From the NCBI GenBank assembly GCA_038127535.1, contig JAYPHU010000008.1:1-64000 (forward strand): 64,000 bases of DNA, read 5' to 3'. This document shows, one piece after another, positions 1 to 7,227 of this stretch. Every line of letters begins with the position of its first letter. The stretch's first letter is position 1. This stretch comes from JAYPHU01 sp038127535. GTDB taxonomy: Bacteria; Pseudomonadota; Alphaproteobacteria; Rhodospirillales; UBA2165. Made by a program: the position numbers and the translations under genes. The notes beneath the pieces were generated by a model, which was not told where the DNA came from, searched no databases, and worked only from the letters and a program-made list of their open reading frames with translations.

Positions 1-59
1 GCCGCTGGGGCAATCCGCTAAAAAGACGCCAGCGCGACTTCCCCCGGGAAGACGGCCAG

Positions 60-356
60 ATGTATTGGTATATCCGGGGCATCGGCAAGCCGGGGACTAA
101 CGAAAAACGGAACGAATTGCTGCAGCCCCATCGGGACTACTTCCACCCCTATGACGATGAACACTTCATTGTGCGGGGCGCGCTCTATAACGAAGACGGC
201 AGCGAATGGCGGGGTAGCGCCAACCTGATCACCCTCCCCTCCCGGGAAGCGGTGGACGAGTTCGTTGCCAACGAACCCTATTACGTGAACGGGCTCTACG
301 AAACGCTCATTGTGGAGCGCTATAAATTCGGCGGACGGCCGGGCCAGGTCGTTTGA
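60..356 (+). CDS. YciI-family small protein
   Basis: A 98-residue protein with the YciI-type ferredoxin-like fold pattern: an opening beta strand (MYWYIRGIGKPG), a central GALYNEDG strand-turn, then a helix (SREAVDEFVANEPYY) and a final strand. YciI proteins are small alpha/beta proteins of mostly unknown role. The frame is open to the left window edge, so a longer upstream start cannot be excluded. I prefer ATG 60 because YciI proteins normally begin at this strand and a GGAAGA-like ribosome site lies just upstream. The stop overlaps the TTG start of the HAD gene, implying translational coupling. Confidence 0.75.
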   Translation: MYWYIRGIGKPGTNEKRNELLQPHRDYFHPYDDEHFIVRGALYNEDGSEWRGSANLITLPSREAVDEFVANEPYYVNGLYETLIVERYKFGGRPGQVV

Positions 357-1012
357 GGCATCCGGACTTGCCCCATGTCGGCGAGGACGGCGTCTGGGCC
401 GAACCGATCAGCGATCTCGCACCGTTCGCCGGCAAACCGGCCCTGTTTCTGGACCGGGACGGCTGCATCGTCGACGAGGTGGTCTACCTACATAAGGTCG
501 AGGACATCGTGATGATCGACGGTGCGGCGGAGACCATCCGGCTCGCCAACAGCCGGGGCATCCCGGTGATCATGGTGACCAACCAAGCCGGTATCGGCCG
601 GGGCCTCTATGAATGGGAAGACTTCTTTGCCGTGCAGGAAGTCATCCTGGGAAACCTGACCGGGATGGACGCCGTCGTGGATGTGGTTATGGCCTGCCCA
701 TTTCACATCGAAGGCCGGCCCGGCTATGACCAACCGGGCCATCCCGCTCGCAAACCCAATCCCGGCATGTTGCTGACCGGCGCGGGGCTGACCGGCGCCG
801 ATCTCAGCCAATCCTGGATCGCCGGCGACCGGGCAGGCGACGTGGGCGCGGGACGAAATGCGGGCTGCGCCGGGGGCATTCACCTGCGCACCGGTCACGG
901 CATTCATGATGAGGAGCGGGATGAGTCCCTCTCCCTCGCCCACGACACCTACGACGTACACGTGGCCGGCTCCATCGCGGAGCTGCCGTCGATCATTCCG
1001 TTTTTGAAGTAA
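353..1012 (+). CDS. HAD-family phosphatase, GmhB-like
   Basis: Predicted HAD hydrolase of 219 residues resembling D-glycero-D-manno-heptose-1,7-bisphosphate 7-phosphatase. Visible motifs are I LDRDG (D34 nucleophile, D36 acid/base), II VTNQAG (T76/N77), III ARKPNPG (K134) and IV AGDRAGD (D159, D163). The GmhB zinc loop is only half kept: CPFH is present, but the later Cys-x-Cys before the RKP motif is replaced by a PGHP segment. It may therefore be a GmhB relative with another sugar-phosphate substrate. The TTG start overlaps the preceding stop (TTGA); no good ATG lies nearby in frame. Confidence 0.75.
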   Translation: MRHPDLPHVGEDGVWAEPISDLAPFAGKPALFLDRDGCIVDEVVYLHKVEDIVMIDGAAETIRLANSRGIPVIMVTNQAGIGRGLYEWEDFFAVQEVILGNLTGMDAVVDVVMACPFHIEGRPGYDQPGHPARKPNPGMLLTGAGLTGADLSQSWIAGDRAGDVGAGRNAGCAGGIHLRTGHGIHDEERDESLSLAHDTYDVHVAGSIAELPSIIPFLK

Positions 1013-1019
1013 ACCCGGC

Positions 1020-1463
1020 TTAGCGGGTCAAATCGCCCCAGATCAGTTCCAGGTGGGAGAGGCTGGTGCGCAGCTGTTTCACGTCATCTTCGGACATGCC
1101 GGCCTCCTCCATGGCGGCGGCATTGCGCGCTTCCATCTCGATAATCAGTTTGCAGACCTCTTTGGATTTGTCCGTCAGGCGGACCCGGACGGAACGCTTG
1201 TCGTGTTCGGAGCGCCGCTGTTCCAGATAGCCGTAATTCTTAAGCTTCTTGACGTTGTAGGAGACGTTGGAGCCCTGATAGTACCCACGATCAATCTAGT
1301 CTCGGATCATGATCTCTTCATCGCCGATATTGGTCAGCAGCATCGCCTGTACCGCCGTCAAATCGCGAATGCCTTGCCGGACCAGTTCAGCCCGCACCAC
1401 ATCCAGATAGCGCCGGTGCAGCCGTTCGATGACTTTGGAGAGATCAGGGGTCTTGGTCGCCAC
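1020..1463 (-). pseudogene. MarR-family regulator interrupted by an in-frame TAG
   Basis: Read on the minus strand from GTG 1463, 147 codons form a MarR-type winged-helix protein: dimer helix (VIERLHRRYLDVV), the segment LTAVQAMLLTNIGDEE, recognition helix (YYQGSNVSYNVKKL), wing (EQRRSEHDKRSVRVRLT) and C-terminal helix. Codon 56 (plus-strand 1296-1298) is TAG, where relatives carry a residue such as Leu before IDRGYYQG; the frame is otherwise intact to TAA at 1020. The likely change is TTG to TAG. The pattern recalls the LdtR branch of MarR regulators. It is last in the leftward 3921-1020 gene set. A sequencing error is the main alternative to a true nonsense mutation. Confidence 0.8.
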
Positions 1464-1481
1464 GTCCGTGCCTACCCTAAA

Positions 1482-1802
1482 TCAGCTCTTATATTCGATT
1501 TCGGTGACGCGGACTTCAACGTCGCTGGTATTGGTCGCGTTGTGTTCAACGGGCGCTTCATATTTCGCCGCGCGGCCGTTTTCGTAATCCACGATCTTGA
1601 TACTGCCATCCCGGTTTTCCAGCCGGAGCTGTCCGCCCGATTGCTGGATGGTGACATAGTCATGGGTGTGCCGGTGCCAGCCCGTTTCCGCGCCCGGATC
1701 GAACCGCCAGTAGGTTATCCGCGTCTTGTCGTCTTCGAACAACACTTGCCGGTCCGCTTGCTGCGCAGCCTCGGAGGATTTTTCTTTCAGGTTCACAGAC
1801 AT
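1482..1802 (-). CDS. Small cupin-domain protein
   Basis: A single-domain cupin of 106 residues. The metal-binding motif 1 is visible as GWHRHTHDYV (H43, H45, H47), followed by a second barrel half with KYEAPVEHNATN. Small cupins bind a divalent metal and act as isomerases, lyases or sensors; no substrate can be assigned. It lies between the dehydrogenase gene (62-base gap) and the broken MarR gene (18-base gap), same strand, so it is probably cotranscribed. The ATG follows a GGGAG-like ribosome site. Confidence 0.8.
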   Translation of the reverse strand: MSVNLKEKSSEAAQQADRQVLFEDDKTRITYWRFDPGAETGWHRHTHDYVTIQQSGGQLRLENRDGSIKIVDYENGRAAKYEAPVEHNATNTSDVEVRVTEIEYKS

Positions 1803-1864
1803 GACGACACTCCCTCTTTGTCGTTTAAGTCACAATTTTACCGGTTTCCGGGTTCAGCGGCAAA

Positions 1865-2836
1865 TCAATCCGCCGCCTTGGGCATCAGGTCCAGCTTCTG
1901 GAGAAGGGCGATAAAGGTGGACAGCTTTTCCCGCCGGTAGGCATCCACGTCCATTTCCCCGAAATCGTAATAGCCCTTGCCGGCGTTCAGGCCCAGTTCC
2001 CCCTTCTCCATTTTTTCCGCCACGCTCGGCGGCGAGGCATAGCGCGGATCCAGGTTCGCGCTGAGATATTTGTTGGCGTAATAAAGAATATCGACCCCGC
2101 CCCAATCGGTGAACTCGATCAGTCCCATGGTCGCATAGCGGATGCCGAAGCCGACCCGGACCGCCCGGTCGATATCCTCCGGCGTGGCCACTCCCTCCTC
2201 CACCATGCGGATGGCCTCGTTCATGGCGGTCGATTGCAGCCGCGGCACGATGTAGCCGGGGGAGGCTTTGCAGCGGACCGGCTCTTTGCCGATGTCCTTC
2301 AAAAGTTGGGTGAACCGCTCGACTACCGCCACGTCGGTTTCAGCGCACGGGCTCACTTCCACCAGCGGAATCAGATAGGCCGGATTGAGGAAATGCGCGT
2401 TCAGGAACCGTTCGGGCTTGGTCATATGCCGGGCGAGATCGTCGGACAGCATGGTCGACGTTGTCGATGCGACCACCGCCGTTTCCGGGATCGTTTCGCA
2501 CAGCCGCTTAAAGGCGTCTTCCTTGGCGTCGGGGACTTCCGGCACGCCTTCGAAGATATATTCGGCGTCGGCCAGAACATCTTCGGCCTCGCTCATCGTC
2601 GCGACCGAGATGCGGTCCAGGATGACCGGGATTTTTTCTGCCGCCAGCACATCGAGAGAAACCAGAAATTTGAGGTTCTCTTCGATCTCCGCCTTGCCGG
2701 CGGCGAGCAGTTCTTCCGACTCCGCCGCCGGACGGTCCTTGAAATCCAGGATGGTGACTTCCCGGCCGGCATAGGCGAACACCTGGCCGATGCCGCGTCC
2801 CATCCGACCGGCGCCGAGGGCGACAATCTTGGCCAT
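1865..2836 (-). CDS. 3-hydroxyacyl-CoA dehydrogenase family oxidoreductase
   Basis: A 323-residue NAD-dependent dehydrogenase. The N-terminal Rossmann motif is GAGRMGRGIG (residues 8-17), with D31 after the second strand suggesting NAD preference. The catalytic segment is NAHFLNPAYLIPLVEV (His-Asn-Pro type), and a C-terminal helical domain follows (FTDWGGVDILYY, GKGYYDFG). The length fits single-domain 3-hydroxybutyryl-CoA dehydrogenases and the L-carnitine dehydrogenase branch; the two cannot be separated here. It starts 2 bases after the opine-dehydrogenase-like gene ends, so they are coupled and may act in one catabolic route. Confidence 0.85.
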   Translation of the reverse strand: MAKIVALGAGRMGRGIGQVFAYAGREVTILDFKDRPAAESEELLAAGKAEIEENLKFLVSLDVLAAEKIPVILDRISVATMSEAEDVLADAEYIFEGVPEVPDAKEDAFKRLCETIPETAVVASTTSTMLSDDLARHMTKPERFLNAHFLNPAYLIPLVEVSPCAETDVAVVERFTQLLKDIGKEPVRCKASPGYIVPRLQSTAMNEAIRMVEEGVATPEDIDRAVRVGFGIRYATMGLIEFTDWGGVDILYYANKYLSANLDPRYASPPSVAEKMEKGELGLNAGKGYYDFGEMDVDAYRREKLSTFIALLQKLDLMPKAAD

Positions 2837-2838
2837 GG

Positions 2839-3921
2839 TTACAGCCCCTCCCGCAACAGGTGCGTCATCTCATCCCGGCTCATCCCATCGAGTCCGAGGG
2901 CCGACAACGTTCGCGCATTATCCGAAAGCTCAGCCCCGGTGATCCCGTTGCCGATGGCCAGCAGACCCGACGCGATCGGCATCGCCACCCCTGCCCAGGC
3001 GGCCACAGACGTCATGAAGCCCAGGCCCAGCTCCGTATCCTCTTTCATGTAGCGGTGGGACAGGAGATCGATATCCTCCCGCCAGTCGCCGCTGTCGGTC
3101 AGTTTGTCGTGAGAGGAATTGCCGTACATCCATTCGTCCCGTGAATCATCATAGTGATCCGCTAACGGGAAATGCGGCGCGCCATACCCCAGCGCCTCCC
3201 GCAGTTTGATCCGTTCATTGTCCAGCGCATCGGTCACCCGGCGGATGGACGGCTGCGTGCCTTCATTATGGATGTCCCAAGTGTCGAAATGCTCCATCGG
3301 GCCGGCATTCATAATGATCAGCGGCGGATGGATGATCGGCCCGGCGTTCATCAGCGCGCCGTCCAACGCGTCCTTCAGTGGCTCGACCACCGGGTAGGCC
3401 TTGGCGATCACCGCCAGCGCCCGGTCCGAGTCTTTGGCGGGGAACACGCCGGTCGGCAACCGGGTCGCATGCACCGTGATCCGAACATGATCCGGCGCCT
3501 GCTTGCGCGCCAGATAGGGCAGCGTCCCGGTCTCCGCAAAGGCGACGTTGGCCCCATTGCCGGCATCCCGCAGGGCCTTGGCAAAAATATAAGAACCGAA
3601 CGTGCCCGGCGGCAGATAGACCACCTGTCCGTCTTCCAGATGGGGCGCCAAATTCTGCGCGAGAGATAGATGGGTCGTGCACGGCAGCGGGATCAGGATC
3701 AGTTCCGCGCCCGATACAGCCTCAGCCAGATTATCCGTGATCGTGGAGATGGAGACGGATCGATCGCCCTCAATATCGGTGACCTTGATCGCCCCGGTTT
3801 CCTGCACTGGGCTCAGCGCCGCGCCGTCGCGCCGCCACAGCCGCACAGTGTGCCCCGTTTCTGTCATATGAACGGCTGAGGCATAACATCCGTGCCCGCC
3901 GCCGAGTACCGTTATTTCCAA
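2839..3921 (-). CDS. Opine/octopine dehydrogenase-like NAD(P) oxidoreductase
   Basis: A 360-residue protein with an N-terminal dinucleotide fold (LGGGHGCYAS, residues 6-15) and a C-terminal helical domain typical of octopine/nopaline dehydrogenases (MNAGPIIHPPLIIMNAG, then the DERIK-type helix and the GYGAPHFPLADHY segment). Such enzymes reversibly join or cleave an amino acid and a 2-oxo acid by reductive condensation. It is first in a leftward set with a 3-hydroxyacyl-CoA-dehydrogenase-like gene and a cupin, divergent from a TauD dioxygenase gene about 105 bases away. The context suggests catabolism of an amine or opine-like compound; the substrate is unknown. Confidence 0.8.
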   Translation of the reverse strand: MEITVLGGGHGCYASAVHMTETGHTVRLWRRDGAALSPVQETGAIKVTDIEGDRSVSISTITDNLAEAVSGAELILIPLPCTTHLSLAQNLAPHLEDGQVVYLPPGTFGSYIFAKALRDAGNGANVAFAETGTLPYLARKQAPDHVRITVHATRLPTGVFPAKDSDRALAVIAKAYPVVEPLKDALDGALMNAGPIIHPPLIIMNAGPMEHFDTWDIHNEGTQPSIRRVTDALDNERIKLREALGYGAPHFPLADHYDDSRDEWMYGNSSHDKLTDSGDWREDIDLLSHRYMKEDTELGLGFMTSVAAWAGVAMPIASGLLAIGNGITGAELSDNARTLSALGLDGMSRDEMTHLLREGL

Positions 3922-4027
3922 AATGACCTCAGTTGCTGAATTCTCCCCCCGGAGACTCCAATAAACCTTATCTCAGCCGGTTTCTGAACACCTTTATTTC
4001 GCGCCCATGAGAACGGTATAGTGCGGC

Positions 4028-5071
4028 ATGACAGAAATGCGCAAAGTCGAAGGCCCCAGCGTCTGGCTCGGCCGGGACATCCAGGAGGATGACCGGTGGG
4101 TCCATCATCTGACGAAAACCGATATTCGTGAAATTGAAGCCGCCCTTGCCTCCGCCAAGAAAAACGGTGAGAGCCTCGCCTCATTGACCCAAGACAGCTT
4201 TCCCCTGCCGGACTTTAGCGCCCGAATTGAAGAGATGCTGGAAGAGCTGGAGAACGGCACCGGGCTTTATTTGCTGAGGGGTTTACCCGCCGACAATTTT
4301 TCCAAGGATGATCTGCGCTTTGTCTATTGGGGTATCGGGCTGCATTGCGGCACGGCAGTGTCACAGAGCAAACGGGGCGACGTGCTGGGCGATGTGCGGG
4401 ATATCGGCACGCCGGCGGACGGGCCGGAGTTCCGAGGCTACACCAGTAATGTGGAGCTGACTTATCATGCCGATGCGGCGGATGTGACCGCGCTTCTCTG
4501 TTTGCGCGCGGCCAAGGAAGGCGGTCTCAGCCGGATCGTCAGCATGTCAGCGGTGCACAATCAGATTTTGGAGGAGCGCCCCGACCTGTTGGACGTGCTC
4601 TACCAACCTTACCACTGGGGCCGGCAGGGCAACGAACTTCCCGGTCAGTCCCCCTACTATACCCAACCGATCTTCGCCTGGGAGAACGGCCGCTTTGCCG
4701 GACGTTACACGCGGACCCATATCCGGACGGCGGAACTGGGCGGCGTCACCCCGCAGTTGAGCGAACTCCAGGCCGAAGCGCTCAACTTCATCGACGAGAT
4801 TTGCCGGCGGGACAAATTCAATCTGACCATGATGTTCCAGCCGGGTGACATTCAGTTCCTCAACAACCACATCACCCTGCATACGAGGACGGCCTTTCTG
4901 GATCACGAAGATGAGGAAAGGAGGCGGCACCTGCTCCGGCTCTGGTTCTCGCCGCCCAACAGTCATTCCCTGCCGGCCGGTTTCGAACCCTTCTTCGACG
5001 ATATCAGCGCCGGCGCGGTCCGGGGCGGTTTCCCGGCGCCTGACGCCACCCCGATTTTCCAAACCCAGTAG
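4028..5071 (+). CDS. TauD/TfdA-family Fe(II)/2-oxoglutarate dioxygenase
   Basis: A 347-residue protein predicted to be a non-haem iron dioxygenase. The facial triad is visible as H147-x-D149 (TYHADAADV) and H285 (TLHTR), with R304 (HLLRLW) in the position that usually binds 2-oxoglutarate. The family hydroxylates small substrates such as taurine, 2,4-D, butyrobetaine or clavaminate precursors; which one is not evident. ATG 4028 was chosen at the start of the family-like N terminus. The following HupE-like gene begins at the base after the stop, so the two are coupled. Confidence 0.85.
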   Translation: MTEMRKVEGPSVWLGRDIQEDDRWVHHLTKTDIREIEAALASAKKNGESLASLTQDSFPLPDFSARIEEMLEELENGTGLYLLRGLPADNFSKDDLRFVYWGIGLHCGTAVSQSKRGDVLGDVRDIGTPADGPEFRGYTSNVELTYHADAADVTALLCLRAAKEGGLSRIVSMSAVHNQILEERPDLLDVLYQPYHWGRQGNELPGQSPYYTQPIFAWENGRFAGRYTRTHIRTAELGGVTPQLSELQAEALNFIDEICRRDKFNLTMMFQPGDIQFLNNHITLHTRTAFLDHEDEERRRHLLRLWFSPPNSHSLPAGFEPFFDDISAGAVRGGFPAPDATPIFQTQ

Positions 5072-6193
5072 ATGGCCACGCGCCGGACGCATATCCGCAT
5101 CGCCAGTTTCTGTGCCGCGATATTGATCAGCATCTGGTCCGCCGCCGCGCCTGCCCACCAAATCAACCTTTCCATCGTCGAGTTTAAAATTGATGAGGCC
5201 CGCAACATCACCACCATCCTCACCATGGAGGGTACCGACCTGAATGTCGCCCTGAACACCGAGCTCACCATTCGAGGAGGCATCGTCAATCCGCATTATC
5301 TGACGGCGGCAAAGGACCGGGTCATCGCCTATGTGCTGTCCAAAACTAAATTGTTCGGCAAGCCCGAAGGTTCGTGCACGCCCGGAGCCTCGACCCTGGA
5401 GGCCAGTTTCCAGTCCGCCATCCTGACGATCAAGTGGGAGTGCAGCGCGGTCAAAAGCGATGTCATTTACGCGACGACCCTCTTCTTCGAACAATCGGCA
5501 GACGCCGGGCAATATGCCCTATTAGGACAGCTTCCCAACCGCACGCGCATCCTGTTGAGCCCCGGAAACAATGAGCTGGCCATCACGGGCCCGCCACCGG
5601 GTGTCCTTGAGACCGCCCGCCGCTTCACCATCTCCGGCATTGAGCACATTTTCATCGGCATCGATCACATCGCCTTCCTGGCGGCGCTTTTGTTATGGGC
5701 GCGGCGCATGCGATCCCTCATCAAGATTGTCACCGCGTTTACGGTGGCGCACTCAATCACCCTCACTCTCGCCGTTTTGGATTTGGTCTCCATCTCCAGC
5801 CTGGTGATTGAGGCCGCCATCGCCGCCAGCATAATCTATGTCGCCGCCGAAAATTTTTTCCGTCAGGAGGTGGATCGGAAATGGATGGCGACGTTTTTCT
5901 TAGGCCTCGTCCACGGCTTCGGTTTTGCCGGCGCCTTGAAAGACTTTGGCATCCCCAGCGACGGCATTGGCCTCGCACTCGCCAGCTTCAACATCGGGGT
6001 GGAAATCGGCCAGATCGCGCTGGTTGGAATCGGCTTCCCGCTCCTTCTTCTTTCCGACAATGTGCTTGGCAGACGCACCTTCTCCTTCGAACCGGGTTGG
6101 GAACGGGACAAGCGTCTGGTTTACATACTATCGGCGGTAATCCTGCTCGCCGGCGTTTATTGGCTGGTGGAACGCACACTCCTCGCCCCATAA
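5072..6193 (+). CDS. HupE/UreJ-like membrane protein with periplasmic N-terminal domain
   Basis: A 373-residue protein with a signal peptide (residues about 1-28, ending APAHQ), a beta-rich extracytoplasmic domain (about 30-175) and a C-terminal half with about six membrane helices. That half carries HupE/UreJ_2 motifs: GIEHIFIGIDHIAFL, AHSITL and GLVHGFGFAGAL with conserved His residues. HupE/UreJ proteins are suspected nickel or metal transporters. Start ATG 5072 directly abuts the TauD stop, an unusually tight link that might supply metal to the dioxygenase or reflect simple cotranscription. A strong hairpin terminator follows. Confidence 0.8.
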   Translation: MATRRTHIRIASFCAAILISIWSAAAPAHQINLSIVEFKIDEARNITTILTMEGTDLNVALNTELTIRGGIVNPHYLTAAKDRVIAYVLSKTKLFGKPEGSCTPGASTLEASFQSAILTIKWECSAVKSDVIYATTLFFEQSADAGQYALLGQLPNRTRILLSPGNNELAITGPPPGVLETARRFTISGIEHIFIGIDHIAFLAALLLWARRMRSLIKIVTAFTVAHSITLTLAVLDLVSISSLVIEAAIAASIIYVAAENFFRQEVDRKWMATFFLGLVHGFGFAGALKDFGIPSDGIGLALASFNIGVEIGQIALVGIGFPLLLLSDNVLGRRTFSFEPGWERDKRLVYILSAVILLAGVYWLVERTLLAP

Positions 6194-6229
6194 AAAAAAC
6201 CGCCGGTGCCGAGACCGGCGGCTTTCTTT
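6192..6229. terminator. Bidirectional Rho-independent terminator
   Basis: A perfect 8-bp stem (CCGCCGGT / ACCGGCGG, 6200-6207 and 6214-6221) with a 6-base GCCGAG loop, preceded by an A run and followed by CTTTCTTT. It lies between the convergent HupE-like gene (+) and the binding-protein-like gene (-), so it can serve both strands. Confidence 0.85.
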
Positions 6230-6242
6230 AACGGTTCTAGGC

Positions 6243-7124
6243 TTACTCCGCGGCGACGCCTTGGTAGGTCGCGGTGGAATAATCGTTCGCACCTAGGTCG
6301 TTGTCGGGGAAGATATCCCTCTCCGATACCCAATCGCGGGATTGGTCGAACATTTCTTGAGAGTACTTCTCGAACACGATCCGTTCGCCCGGACCGAAAT
6401 AGCGGAGGTCCATCATGTCGTGGAAACGCGCAGGGAACTCGTTCTTGTAGTAGTGCACATACAGCTCCGGGCGAAGGTCGATATCCGCCTGGGCACGTTT
6501 CAATGCCGCGTAGTATTTCCGCACATCTTCCGGATCAGGATCGCCGGTTATCATGGTCGCCATCATGAAGGTGGTTTCGGCGACCTTCTTGAAGCCAAGC
6601 TGATCTAGGAAGTAATAGCTGCCGCTGAACAGGCTGGCGGCCGGCACCTTGCCATCAATCAACTTCTCAAGACGGGAGAACAGCATCCCGTCGGAATAGG
6701 ACAGATTGATCTGATCCCGGGGCAGAAACTGTTCCAGCGCCTGGATGGTGGAATAGTGGCTGCCCGACTGATAGCCGACGGAAATCGGCACGCCGGCAAG
6801 ATCGTCCGGGCCGTTAATACCGGAGTCCGGATGGGCGAAGATGCCGCACGGCGAGACCGAATAAGCTTCAGCATACAGTTTACCATGTCCGGACGCGGCA
6901 GCCACGTTGACCGTCCAGTGGCAGGCGGAGCTCACATCGCAGGTCCGGCCCGCTTCGAACGTTTGATAAGCGCCGACCTTGTCGCCCAAGTCATGGCGCT
7001 TGCCGTCCTTGGAGTCCAACTGCTCCCGGAACTCGTAGTCGAGCCCTTCCTTGGCAAAATAGTCTTTTTCTTCGGCAACCCATTCATGCAGCCGCATGTG
7101 CGGCGCGATAACGAATTTTGACAT
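6243..7124 (-). CDS. Cytoplasmic NMT1/substrate-binding-protein-fold protein
   Basis: A 293-residue protein with the periplasmic type-2 binding-protein pattern: FVIAPHMRLHEWVAEEKDYF at the N terminus, GINGPDDLAGVPISVGYQSGS (ligand loop), then a second lobe with ALKRAQADIDL. It has no signal peptide: the ATG, preceded by GGGAGATT, starts directly on the first strand. It could be a cytoplasmic enzyme or ligand carrier of the NMT1/THI5 fold rather than a transporter receptor; no ABC genes adjoin it. It follows the selenoprotein gene by 103 bases on the same strand, so a shared transcript and redox-linked role are plausible. Confidence 0.7.
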   Translation of the reverse strand: MSKFVIAPHMRLHEWVAEEKDYFAKEGLDYEFREQLDSKDGKRHDLGDKVGAYQTFEAGRTCDVSSACHWTVNVAAASGHGKLYAEAYSVSPCGIFAHPDSGINGPDDLAGVPISVGYQSGSHYSTIQALEQFLPRDQINLSYSDGMLFSRLEKLIDGKVPAASLFSGSYYFLDQLGFKKVAETTFMMATMITGDPDPEDVRKYYAALKRAQADIDLRPELYVHYYKNEFPARFHDMMDLRYFGPGERIVFEKYSQEMFDQSRDWVSERDIFPDNDLGANDYSTATYQGVAAE

Positions 7125-7227
7125 CTTTAATCTCCCTATAGTGACGAGCTAACCCTCACGCGCCGCATCACGATTCGATCGCAAATTGATATCATATGTT
7201 ACTAGTTCGTCAAACAGGAAAAATGAT

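Noticed and set aside
1296..1298. Pyrrolysine or reassigned TAG in the MarR gene
   Set aside because: Many genes here end in TAG or TAA, the affected positions would need different residues, and MarR relatives have no such residue; nonsense or error is simpler.
1053..1940. 295-codon rightward frame
   Set aside because: It runs antisense over the MarR, cupin and dehydrogenase genes, which have clear domain patterns; its own product has no recognisable motif.
2234..3052. 272-codon rightward frame
   Set aside because: Antisense to two well-supported dehydrogenase genes; low-complexity composition typical of a shadow frame.
4547..5512. 321-codon leftward frame
   Set aside because: Antisense to the TauD and HupE-like genes, whose catalytic and membrane motifs are clear.
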